This document shows, one piece after another, positions 1-8,169 of a stretch of DNA of 64,000 bases; positions within the stretch are counted from its first letter, which is position 1; every line of letters starts with the position of its first letter. The translations under genes and the position numbers were made by a program. The notes beneath the pieces are model-generated. The model saw nothing but the letters and a program-made list of their open reading frames with translations, did not search any database and was not told the origin of the DNA. This DNA comes from Arthrobacter citreus (GTDB taxonomy: Bacteria; Bacillota; Bacilli; Bacillales; Bacillaceae_G): positions 4,340,001-4,404,000 of the forward strand of contig CP053688.1 of assembly GCA_013200995.1 (NCBI GenBank), in the 5' to 3' direction.

Positions 1-1
1 T

Positions 2-799
2 GCAGCTTTTTATAATCAAATTGCGATTGGACATGTTGAAGCAGGTTTACGAACTTGGGACAAGTATTCACCATATCCAGAAGAAATGAACCGCCAATTA
101 ACGGGTGTAATGACGGATTTCCATTTTGCACCGACAACAAAATCAGCCCAAAATTTATTAGCTGAAAACAAAAAAGAAGAAACAATCTTTATTACTGGTA
201 ATACAGCAATCGATGCGCTAAAAACGACAGTAAAGGAAGAGTACGCTCATCCTGTGTTAGATCAAATCGGTAATGACCGTTTAGTGTTAATGACTGCACA
301 CCGTCGTGAAAACTTAGGGGAACCAATGAGGAATATGTTTAAAGCGATTAAGCGCTTAGTCGAAAAACATGAAGATATTCAAGTTGTGTATCCTGTACAT
401 ATGAACCCTGTTGTTCGCGAAATTGCAAATGATGTTTTAGGAAATGACAATCGAATCCATTTAATTGAGCCACTGGATGTGATTGATTTCCATAACTTTG
501 CGGCAAGATCTCACTTAATCTTAACGGATTCTGGTGGAGTGCAAGAAGAAGCACCATCTTTAGGCGTACCAGTTCTTGTATTACGTGATACAACTGAACG
601 TCCTGAAGGAATTGACGCTGGTACATTAAAGCTTGCGGGAACTGACGAAGATGTCATTTTTGCACTAGCTGATGAATTGCTGTCAGATGAAGAGGCACAT
701 GCAAAAATGTCTAAAGCATCGAATCCATATGGAGACGGCGAAGCTTCTAGAAGAATCGTTGAAGTCATTATTAAACATTTTAAAAATAAAGTTAAGTGA
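2..799 (+). CDS. mnaA: UDP-N-acetylglucosamine 2-epimerase, 5' end outside window
   Basis: Non-hydrolysing epimerase that interconverts UDP-GlcNAc and UDP-ManNAc in the cytosol. The frame is open from base 2, so the first ATG (86) is internal and the gene is cut by the window edge; about 265 of the usual ~370 residues are present. Family motifs seen are GHVEAGLRT, PEEMNR, TAHRRENLG, and the UDP-binding stretch LTDSGGVQEEAPSLGVPVLVLRD cut here to its core SGGVQEEAPSLG. UDP-ManNAc is the substrate of the dehydrogenase at 18554-19837, so the two genes probably feed the same ManNAcA-containing surface polymer; in bacilli MnaA also serves wall teichoic acid linkage-unit synthesis. A terminator follows directly. 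Confidence 0.95.
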   Translation, partial: AAFYNQIAIGHVEAGLRTWDKYSPYPEEMNRQLTGVMTDFHFAPTTKSAQNLLAENKKEETIFITGNTAIDALKTTVKEEYAHPVLDQIGNDRLVLMTAHRRENLGEPMRNMFKAIKRLVEKHEDIQVVYPVHMNPVVREIANDVLGNDNRIHLIEPLDVIDFHNFAARSHLILTDSGGVQEEAPSLGVPVLVLRDTTERPEGIDAGTLKLAGTDEDVIFALADELLSDEEAHAKMSKASNPYGDGEASRRIVEVIIKHFKNKVK

Positions 800-803
800 T
801 CTA

Positions 804-845
804 AAAAAGACTATTTTTGAAAAGTTTTCAATGATAGTCTTTTTC
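804..845 (+). terminator. Rho-independent terminator after mnaA
   Basis: Ten-base arms AAAAGACTAT (805-814) and ATAGTCTTTT (834-843) end in a T-rich run, a few bases after the mnaA stop codon. Confidence 0.85.
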
Positions 846-953
846 TTTGTCCATTTAAAGGAAAAATTAATAAATTTAATGCATTATATAAACAATAGAA
901 GTAGACGATCGTAGATTTTGTGAAGGACTATATTTTGCAGGTCCAAGGCAGGT

Positions 954-991
954 TTCTAAAAACAGTCTTCTTTTAGAATGTATGATATAAT
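954..991 (+). promoter_or_regulatory. Extended -10 promoter with inverted repeat, upstream of galE
   Basis: TGATATAAT (983-991) is an extended -10 element. Just upstream lies a perfect 8-base inverted repeat, TTCTAAAA (954-961) and TTTTAGAA (971-978), which covers the -35 zone, where no good TTGACA is seen. The dyad could be an operator. The promoter would serve the galE pair that begins at 1043. Confidence 0.5.
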
Positions 992-1042
992 TAGATTTTA
1001 AACATTATTTAATTTTCTATTCTACACAATAGGAGGGTTCAT

Positions 1043-2029
1043 GTGAAAGTTTTAGTCATAGGTGGGGCAGGATATATTGGATCTCATACAGTATATGAAT
1101 TAATTCGTGAAAATCATGAAGTAGTAGTAATAGACAATTTATCAACAGGTAGAAAAGAAGACATTCATGAACTTGCTACATTTTATCAAGCAGATATTAG
1201 GGATTTAAATTCTTTAAATGAAGTATTTAAAAAAGAGAATAATATTGATGTAGTCATGCATTTTGCAGCAAAGCTCATTGTCCCAGAAAGTGTAGAAAAA
1301 CCATTTGAGTATTATGATAATAATGTTTTCGGGCTTAAAGTTCTATTAGAGGCAATGGTTGCAAATAAAGTAAATAATTTTGTATTTTCTTCTACGGCAG
1401 CCGTTTACGGAGAGCCAGAAAACTCGATATGTACTGAAGAAGATTTCTGTTTACCAATTAATCCATATGGTGAAACAAAATTAGCAGCTGAAAAATTAAT
1501 TCAATGGTCTGCTAAGGCATATGGATTGAATTATTGTATCTTGAGATATTTTAATGTTGCCGGAGCAGATGTTTCAGGAGAAATTGGTTTATATAAGGAT
1601 AATCTCACACATTTGATACCAGTTACAATCCAAGCTGCATTAGGATTGAGAGATAAATTAGTTGTATTTGGAACAGACTACGAAACAAAGGATGGTACAT
1701 GCATACGTGATTATATTCACGTCACTGATGTAGCAAAAGCCCATATATTAGGAGCAGAATTTACTACGAAACAACAAAGTGGTATTTTTAATCTTGGTTC
1801 TAATTCTGGCTACACTGTTCAAGAAATAATTGATATGGTGGAGAAAGTTAGCGGCATTGAAGTTCCAGTTGAGTATAGTGGCAGACGCCCGGGGGATCCG
1901 GCTGCAATAGTTGCATCTAACCATAAGGTAATTGAGCAATTAGGCTGGAACGTGAAAAATACGCTAGAAGATATCATCAAATCTGATTGGAATTTTCGAT
2001 TGAGTAAAATTGAAGTAAGTCGTAAATAA
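1043..2029 (+). CDS. galE: UDP-glucose 4-epimerase (first copy)
   Basis: Interconverts UDP-Glc and UDP-Gal (or the GlcNAc/GalNAc forms) with bound NAD. The N-terminal Rossmann motif GGAGYIGSH is at residues 7-15, the catalytic pair is the SSTAAVYG serine/threonine region and YGETK (Tyr and Lys), and the C-terminal GRRPGDPA loop is typical of extended SDR epimerases. Length 328 is normal. The start is GTG at 1043, set by AGGAGGG at 1031-1037. The usual GEDH motif is replaced by GLYKDN around residue 180, so this copy is more diverged than its neighbour and substrate choice may differ. It is followed 40 bases later by a second epimerase gene. Confidence 0.93.
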   Translation: MKVLVIGGAGYIGSHTVYELIRENHEVVVIDNLSTGRKEDIHELATFYQADIRDLNSLNEVFKKENNIDVVMHFAAKLIVPESVEKPFEYYDNNVFGLKVLLEAMVANKVNNFVFSSTAAVYGEPENSICTEEDFCLPINPYGETKLAAEKLIQWSAKAYGLNYCILRYFNVAGADVSGEIGLYKDNLTHLIPVTIQAALGLRDKLVVFGTDYETKDGTCIRDYIHVTDVAKAHILGAEFTTKQQSGIFNLGSNSGYTVQEIIDMVEKVSGIEVPVEYSGRRPGDPAAIVASNHKVIEQLGWNVKNTLEDIIKSDWNFRLSKIEVSRK

Positions 2030-2069
2030 AATTGTAAACGTATTTTTTTATATAGGAGAGAACAACTTT

Positions 2070-3056
2070 ATGATATTAGTAGTTGGTGGAGCAGGTTATA
2101 TTGGTAGTCATACTGTAAAAGAGTTATTAGATCAAAATTTCGAAGTAGTTGTATTAGATAATTTAACAACAGGGCACCGTAATGCGGTTGATCCTCGCGC
2201 AGAATTTATTGAAGGTAATCTTGGTGACGCTACTTTATTATCAGAGATCTTCACAGAAAAATCGATTGATGCAGTCATGCACTTTGCTGCAAATAGTTTA
2301 GTCGGAGAATCTGTTGTAAATCCACTTAAATATTATCAAAACAATGTTTCTGCAACAATTACATTACTAGGAAGTATGTTAGAGTATGGCGTGAAGAAAT
2401 TCATTTTCTCATCAACAGCTGCAACATACGGAATTCCAGATGTAGACTTAATCACAGAAGAAACAAAAACGAATCCAATCAATCCTTATGGTCAATCTAA
2501 ATTAATGATTGAAAAAGTATTAAGTGATTTCCATTCTGCTTATGGTATGGACTATGTTGTATTACGCTACTTTAATGCAGCGGGTGCACATATAACTGGT
2601 GAAATTGGTGAAGACCACACACCTGAAAGTCATTTAATCCCACTAATCCTTCAGCACCTTTTAGGTCAAAGAGAAAGCATCACTGTGTTTGGTGATGACT
2701 ATCCAACTGCTGATGGAACATGTATAAGAGATTATATACATATTACAGACTTAGCTGGTGCTCATATTGCATCATTAAAGAAAATGCTTGAAGAAGACAA
2801 GTTCACACGTACTTACAACTTAGGTAATGGACTAGGTTACTCTGTAAAAGAAGTAATTGAAACATGTGAAAAAGTAACTGGCCGAAAAGCGAACATCATC
2901 ATGGGAGAGCGCCGCGCTGGAGACCCTGCAAATCTAGTTGCATCATCACAAAAAATCTATAATGAACTTGGTTGGAAAACTAAGTATAAATTAGAAGAAA
3001 TTATTCAAACAGCTTGGAATTGGCATCAATCTCATCCTGAAGGATTCACAAAATAA
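2070..3056 (+). CDS. galE: UDP-glucose 4-epimerase (second copy)
   Basis: A second extended SDR epimerase of 328 residues with GGAGYIGSH, SSTAATYG, YGQSK and the canonical GEIGEDHTPESHLIP stretch followed by GERRAGDP. AGGAGAG lies just before the ATG. It is clearly homologous to, but not a recent copy of, the gene at 1043; the closest in style within the window is the third galE at 62844. Together with galU at 21604 it can provide UDP-Gal for the glycosyltransferases downstream. It is probably co-transcribed with the first galE and is closed by a strong terminator. Confidence 0.95.
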   Translation: MILVVGGAGYIGSHTVKELLDQNFEVVVLDNLTTGHRNAVDPRAEFIEGNLGDATLLSEIFTEKSIDAVMHFAANSLVGESVVNPLKYYQNNVSATITLLGSMLEYGVKKFIFSSTAATYGIPDVDLITEETKTNPINPYGQSKLMIEKVLSDFHSAYGMDYVVLRYFNAAGAHITGEIGEDHTPESHLIPLILQHLLGQRESITVFGDDYPTADGTCIRDYIHITDLAGAHIASLKKMLEEDKFTRTYNLGNGLGYSVKEVIETCEKVTGRKANIIMGERRAGDPANLVASSQKIYNELGWKTKYKLEEIIQTAWNWHQSHPEGFTK

Positions 3057-3075
3057 ATAAATGATTTAACGTATA

Positions 3076-3126
3076 AAAAAGAACTGCGCCTAATGGTTGG
3101 AAACAATGGTGCAGTTCTTTTTTTAT
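3076..3126 (+). terminator. Rho-independent terminator after galE pair
   Basis: Arms AAAGAACTGC (3078-3087) and GCAGTTCTTT (3111-3120), followed by a T run. Confidence 0.92.
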
Positions 3127-3288
3127 TTACTATTTAAATATGTTCTCTAGACCTTTTGCAACCGGATAGTTTGGTCGACAATTTAAAAGTTTCGTTTATT
3201 TTTCGATCATTCATTAACTATTTTTAAAGCCTCTTGATTTTTCATCCTTAAATTGTTTTTTTGTCCCGAAATTGCAATGTGTTTGTCA

Positions 3289-3317
3289 TTAACACTTTTC
3301 GTAAAAAGTGGTATAAT
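3289..3317 (+). promoter_or_regulatory. Sigma-A promoter for first TagF-like gene, dyad in spacer
   Basis: TTAACA (3289-3294), a 17-base spacer, and TATAAT (3312-3317). The spacer contains the inverted repeat CACTTTTCGTAAAAAGTG (3293-3310), placed where a repressor could cover both hexamers. The downstream start codon is at 3388. Confidence 0.75.
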
Positions 3318-3387
3318 TTATTGCAAAATATGTAGAAATATAACCTTTAATTTTATTTGATAATTGCTACACACAAGGGAGACGTAT

Positions 3388-6042
3388 ATGAATAACATTG
3401 CAATACAAGGACTTAGACTAAAAGATAGTTTACTAGAAGTAATCACTAAACAAGAAATAGTGCATGAGAACGATCTATCTTTTTACTTAGAGAATAAGTC
3501 TAGTGGAATAATGAAGAAACTCGAATCAACATTTACATTAAATAAAGACGAAATCGTTTTCAAAATAAAGATTGAAGAGTTTCAACTAGAGAATGAAATT
3601 AGTCAATTTCTAGTCGTTGCGAAGGATTCGAATAATGAATCATTTTATATGATGGGATCGCCATTAACAGTTGAGCCTAATAAATATACTAATTGTCATG
3701 AGTTAAGTGAAGAGTTTGTTGTAATCAGTCACTTAGAAAATCGATTAGTATCCCTAACTTTAGGTAAAAAACAACATGTAACAAAGATGTTTAGTGAGAT
3801 CAATCATTATAAATTTTCTTCAATTATTGAAATTGAAAATTTAAGAATTGAAGGACCGAAAGTTAGTTTTAATATATCAAAGGATCTGATTCTTAATAAA
3901 CCAGATTTAGAATTTTTTCTAAGAGAAAGAACGACAAAGGAAGTATTCATACTTAACTTTAAAATTAATCAACAAAATGAAGTCGAAATTGATTTAAATG
4001 AATTTGCTTCACACCATATTGAGAAAATCTCGAGATGGGATGCAGTCGCTACATTTAAAAATGAAAATGTATTGGTTGAAGGGAAAATCAGTGAATTTAA
4101 TCAAAAAGTCCCTAAAGTTTATGATCGATTCTTTAAATCGTTTGATGTAAATCTTTCTAAAAATGAATTAACTGAATCTGATCTGGACGATACAGGTTTA
4201 TCAAACGTAGTAACACCGTATACTACGTCAAAAAATGAATTATCAATAGTAATTCGTCCTGAGTTGTTTTTATTTAATGAAAAGTTTAAAACGAAAATAT
4301 CCGTAACCAAATTTAAAATGAAGAAATCCATCGTTTCAATTAAGGCAAACTTATCGGTAATCGAATTAAGTGACTTTAAAGTAAGCGAAGTATATCTCCG
4401 TTTCCGTAATAAAGCGACAATTCTTGAGCACAGCATTCCTGCTACTGAACGAAAGATTTCGGAGAATAATTCAGAAATTGAGTTTTCTTTTGATCTAGAA
4501 GACTTTAAATTTATGCCATTCTATTGGGATTTATATGTAATAGTAAATGTGAACGGTGAAAAAAATTATGTAAAAGTAAAAAATCCATTTTGGTCAGTTC
4601 GAAAAAAACTAGATACAAAAATATTAAAATACGAGTATATGCTTAATGATCAATATATGATTTATCCATACGTGGCAGGGGATAACTCAATTGCGTTTTG
4701 CTATCGAGAAAGAGCTGACTACGAAACGGCACCATTTAAACTAAAAGAAAAACTAGCTTATTTTACGTATAAGCTATTTAAGCCTTACTTTGATAAAAAG
4801 GATATATGGCTTGGATATGAGAAGTTTTCAAGTACTGCTCAAGACAATGGATATTATTTCTTTGACTATTGTTATAAACACAATAAGCATAAGGATTTTT
4901 ATTATATTATTAAAGAAAACTCAGCTGACCGCGTCAATTTAGAAGATAAAAAAGATAAGGTCTTAACGTTCATGAGCTTTAAATATATGCTATATATGTA
5001 TGCTTCTAAGCTATTAGTGTCTTCAGAATCTAAGGGACATAGTTATGATATTCGTATTCAAAAAGGGCAGTTAAAGAAAGCACTAGACCAAAAACGATTT
5101 GTCTTCTTACAACATGGTGTTACGGCTCTAAAACGAGTTGATTATGTATTTAAAAAGACAAAAACGAATGCTGTAGATTTATTCGTTGCGACATCAGATT
5201 ATGAAAAGAATATCATAAAGCAATATTTTGGGTATGACGAAGACGAAATTATCGTTTCAGGATTTTGTCGATGGGACGTATTACAGGATAAGTCACTACC
5301 AGAGGAGAAAGAAATTTTCTTAATGCCAACGTGGCGTTCATGGATGGATGGAATTCCAGAAGAGGAGTTCATTCAAAGTGATTATTTCAAAAATTATGTT
5401 GAGCTATTGACATCGTCTAAATTGAAGCAACTACTAGTAGAAAGAAATATTACATTAAACTTCTTCTTACATCCGAAGTTTATGGAGCATTTACATCATT
5501 TTAAAGCTACAAACGATAAAATTAATATTTACCAATTCGGCGAAATTAAAGTAAATGAATTCTTAATGAAATCATCCATGCTAATTACAGATTATTCGAG
5601 TGTAGCATGGGAAATGTATTACCAAAAGAAACCAACTTTATTTTTCCAATTTGATATTGATAAATATACAAAATTCCAAGGTAGTTATTTAGATATGGAG
5701 AAAGAATTATTTGGAGAACGTTCTTTAACTGTTCAAGATCTTATTCAACAAATCGAGAAGTATGTAAATCGTGATTTTAAAGAAGAAGAAGAATATGCAG
5801 AAATGCGTAAGAAATACTTTAAATATATAGATCAAAATAATTCTTTAAGAACATTTGATTATATATTAGAAAACAAAGACAAATTATATATAAAAAATAC
5901 TTATGTAGGTACAAAGGTTTCTTTCTATCAAAAAATTAGCCAAAATGAACTTGTACGAGCAATATGGAATGTTGGGAAAAAGAATAAATTAATCAGTAAA
6001 TTTTCATTAAAAACTAAAAATCTTTTAAAAGGAATTTCTTAA
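3388..6042 (+). CDS. TagF-like CDP-glycerol glycerophosphotransferase (copy 1)
   Basis: Membrane-associated transferase of the CDP_glyc_transf family, expected to move glycerol- or ribitol-phosphate from its CDP carrier onto a lipid-linked wall polymer. Of 884 residues, about 1-420 are a beta-rich region with no recognised catalytic motif; about 430-850 are the transferase domain. Motifs seen are LQHGVTALKRVD (His ~576), MPTWRSW, FLHPKF (His ~695) and LITDYSSVAWE (Asp ~735). The start is ATG 3388 with AAGGGAG upstream; a TTG at 3364 is in frame but has no site. Its catalytic half is nearly identical to the opposite-strand gene at 8170-10800. Exact acceptor and poly- or mono-transfer cannot be told. 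Confidence 0.85.
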   Translation: MNNIAIQGLRLKDSLLEVITKQEIVHENDLSFYLENKSSGIMKKLESTFTLNKDEIVFKIKIEEFQLENEISQFLVVAKDSNNESFYMMGSPLTVEPNKYTNCHELSEEFVVISHLENRLVSLTLGKKQHVTKMFSEINHYKFSSIIEIENLRIEGPKVSFNISKDLILNKPDLEFFLRERTTKEVFILNFKINQQNEVEIDLNEFASHHIEKISRWDAVATFKNENVLVEGKISEFNQKVPKVYDRFFKSFDVNLSKNELTESDLDDTGLSNVVTPYTTSKNELSIVIRPELFLFNEKFKTKISVTKFKMKKSIVSIKANLSVIELSDFKVSEVYLRFRNKATILEHSIPATERKISENNSEIEFSFDLEDFKFMPFYWDLYVIVNVNGEKNYVKVKNPFWSVRKKLDTKILKYEYMLNDQYMIYPYVAGDNSIAFCYRERADYETAPFKLKEKLAYFTYKLFKPYFDKKDIWLGYEKFSSTAQDNGYYFFDYCYKHNKHKDFYYIIKENSADRVNLEDKKDKVLTFMSFKYMLYMYASKLLVSSESKGHSYDIRIQKGQLKKALDQKRFVFLQHGVTALKRVDYVFKKTKTNAVDLFVATSDYEKNIIKQYFGYDEDEIIVSGFCRWDVLQDKSLPEEKEIFLMPTWRSWMDGIPEEEFIQSDYFKNYVELLTSSKLKQLLVERNITLNFFLHPKFMEHLHHFKATNDKINIYQFGEIKVNEFLMKSSMLITDYSSVAWEMYYQKKPTLFFQFDIDKYTKFQGSYLDMEKELFGERSLTVQDLIQQIEKYVNRDFKEEEEYAEMRKKYFKYIDQNNSLRTFDYILENKDKLYIKNTYVGTKVSFYQKISQNELVRAIWNVGKKNKLISKFSLKTKNLLKGIS
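4642..5854 (+). repeat. Left arm of ~1.2 kb inverted repeat (TagF catalytic domain)
   Basis: This stretch is repeated on the opposite strand at 8341-9555. By eye about 30 residues differ out of about 400. Within roughly 5461-5690 the DNA differs at only a few positions, silent sites included, which points to recent duplication or gene conversion. Confidence 0.85.
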
Positions 6043-6097
6043 AAAAATAATAATTCGCGTAGAAAAATCTTTTACGATTAGTGATGGAGGAATTAAT

Positions 6098-8122
6098 TTG
6101 TTTGAAATAACAAGTTTCAAAGTTAACAATGGACAACTCGATCTGGAATTAATTAGTCAAACAAAAGTAAAATCAAAAAATGTAAACTTCGAAGTACGTT
6201 TTAAAGATATGGAACGATTTGTTGTTGGGGCTTTTAATGAGTATTTTTCTGTACCAATGAAGAAAAAATCGGATCGATTTATATTGTCACTACCATTAGA
6301 AAGCATCACTTCTCACTTACCAGCACCGAATATGGAGAAACAAATCGTTTGGTTCTTTATTGAAAGTGACGGACAGTATTTTGAATGTAAAATTAATGAA
6401 AAATTTAAAAAAGATGTTCAAGAAATAAAAGAGATTCCTGTTAATGCTTATTTTGAGATGCGACTTCTATATAGAGGAAATAAAACACTTGGACTTGAAT
6501 TAGCTGCAAATCCGATTAAGTCTAATATTACTTTTAAAGAACAAGTACAAAATTCATTATTATTTGAAGTAAACGGATTTATTAAGAATGTAGAAATTCC
6601 TGTAAATAATTTTGATGTTTACCTTAGAAAAAGAACGCATAAAAGTATCCTTCTTTATAATGATGAAGTTCGTTTATTACACAAAAAAGATAATTTGTTT
6701 GAATTACCATTAGGCCAATTTGCTGATTTTGCATTAGATGAACGAACTATTTTTGATTTTAAATTGAGAGTAAAAGAAAAAAATATTCGAATTGAGACAT
6801 TATGTAAAACGGAGTCGATCATAAAAAAATTAAATTTAGATTCTGTTTTAGATTTGTCATCATCTGAATTATATACTACAGCTTCTAATACATTAGCATT
6901 AAAAATCGATAGAGTGCATCCATCAGTCCATGTAGAACAGTGTATATTGGATAATCAACGACTAATCATCCAAATAAATGAGAAGTCTTTAAGCGGTATA
7001 CAAAATAGTAATATAGAAGCAGTTTGGTATAGAGTAAATCAACTACCAAACAAATTAGAGGATCTTGTAGAATTTAAAAAGATCGAAATGGCCCGTCAAA
7101 ATGGTTTACTTAGTTTAAATAGTGACTTAAGCTTATTGTTCGAAGGAATAAAAACGAACTATGAGCAAAAATATCAATTGTTTTTACAAGTAAACAAAGG
7201 AAATGAAAAATTATTATATAATCTATCAACAAATGAGAAATTTATGGATTCATATACAGGAGACCTTACAACTTCTGCAATAACATGTGAGAAAAATGTA
7301 TCACTTTCATTAAAACCGACGACAAGTAAATCGATTAACCTAGGTATTTTAGGTACTTGTTTTACAAGGTCTGCTTTTAATAGTGTAGATCCATACTTTA
7401 ATAAAGATTATAAAAATTATTTTAATATTGGCTACAGTTATTTCTGGATTTCTTTATTAAGCTCAGTAAGTGAACCAATCCAATATAATAGAAGTAATTT
7501 TTCAGATATACCAGACAAAGTAGTTCGAAACATTGAAAGAGAATATTCGAAAACATTATTTACAGAATTAAAGAATGCGAAAGTGGATTACCTATTAATA
7601 GATTTCTTTGTCGATGCGCTTCATGGTGCTAGAAAGTTAAAAGATGGAAGATATCTTGGACAAAATGGTGATATGCATAAATCAGCCTACTACAAAAATC
7701 ATATTCTGAAGGATACGGAGCAATTTGATTATCGTAATCCAGCGTTTATGAGTGAATGGAGAAAGGCATGTGACCAATTCATCGATCGATTACAAGAAAT
7801 AATTCCTTTAGATAAGGTTATTTTAAATATTGGTGGATTAACGGAAGAATATTTTGATGCAAAGGGATTACCTCATACTTTTTATGAGAAAAATCAATTT
7901 GTGAAAAAAGAAATCACAAACTTTAATACGACATGGAATCGAATGAATAATTATTTCTTATCAAAAGTACCAAATGCAAAAGTGATTGATATGAATGCTT
8001 ATAATTATAAATCAAGTCATCATCACCCAATCAGTATGGGACCACATCACTTTGAACATTCTTACTATAAGAGCTTAGTAGCTGAAATAGGAAAGGTTAT
8101 TACATTCACCGAACAAAAATAA
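6098..8122 (+). CDS. DUF6270-like surface-polysaccharide-associated protein
   Basis: A 674-residue protein of unproven function. Residues ~1-400 are beta-rich and resemble in style the N-terminal regions of the neighbouring TagF-like proteins. Residues ~415-670 look like the DUF6270 family: LGILGTCFTRSAF near the start, a DYLLIDFFVD core, and a late HHHPISMGPHHFE histidine-rich motif, suggestive of an SGNH-hydrolase-like fold. I infer a role in modifying the polymer, perhaps as an esterase or acyltransferase. There is no signal peptide or membrane segment, so it should be cytosolic. The start is TTG 6098 with GGAGG at 6087-6091. It lies between two convergent, near-identical TagF-like genes. 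Confidence 0.6.
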   Translation: MFEITSFKVNNGQLDLELISQTKVKSKNVNFEVRFKDMERFVVGAFNEYFSVPMKKKSDRFILSLPLESITSHLPAPNMEKQIVWFFIESDGQYFECKINEKFKKDVQEIKEIPVNAYFEMRLLYRGNKTLGLELAANPIKSNITFKEQVQNSLLFEVNGFIKNVEIPVNNFDVYLRKRTHKSILLYNDEVRLLHKKDNLFELPLGQFADFALDERTIFDFKLRVKEKNIRIETLCKTESIIKKLNLDSVLDLSSSELYTTASNTLALKIDRVHPSVHVEQCILDNQRLIIQINEKSLSGIQNSNIEAVWYRVNQLPNKLEDLVEFKKIEMARQNGLLSLNSDLSLLFEGIKTNYEQKYQLFLQVNKGNEKLLYNLSTNEKFMDSYTGDLTTSAITCEKNVSLSLKPTTSKSINLGILGTCFTRSAFNSVDPYFNKDYKNYFNIGYSYFWISLLSSVSEPIQYNRSNFSDIPDKVVRNIEREYSKTLFTELKNAKVDYLLIDFFVDALHGARKLKDGRYLGQNGDMHKSAYYKNHILKDTEQFDYRNPAFMSEWRKACDQFIDRLQEIIPLDKVILNIGGLTEEYFDAKGLPHTFYEKNQFVKKEITNFNTTWNRMNNYFLSKVPNAKVIDMNAYNYKSSHHHPISMGPHHFEHSYYKSLVAEIGKVITFTEQK

Positions 8123-8126
8123 TAAG

Positions 8127-8165
8127 AAAGAGGAATTATTAATTGATTAATAATTCCTCTTTTTA
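8127..8165. terminator. Bidirectional terminator between convergent genes
   Basis: A perfect 16-bp stem, 8127-8142 with 8147-8162, with A run before and T run after, so it can end transcription from both sides. Confidence 0.92.
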
Positions 8166-8169
8166 TTGA

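Noticed and set aside
3364..3387. TTG start extending the first TagF-like gene by eight codons
   Set aside because: No ribosome site before 3364; AAGGGAG fits ATG 3388.
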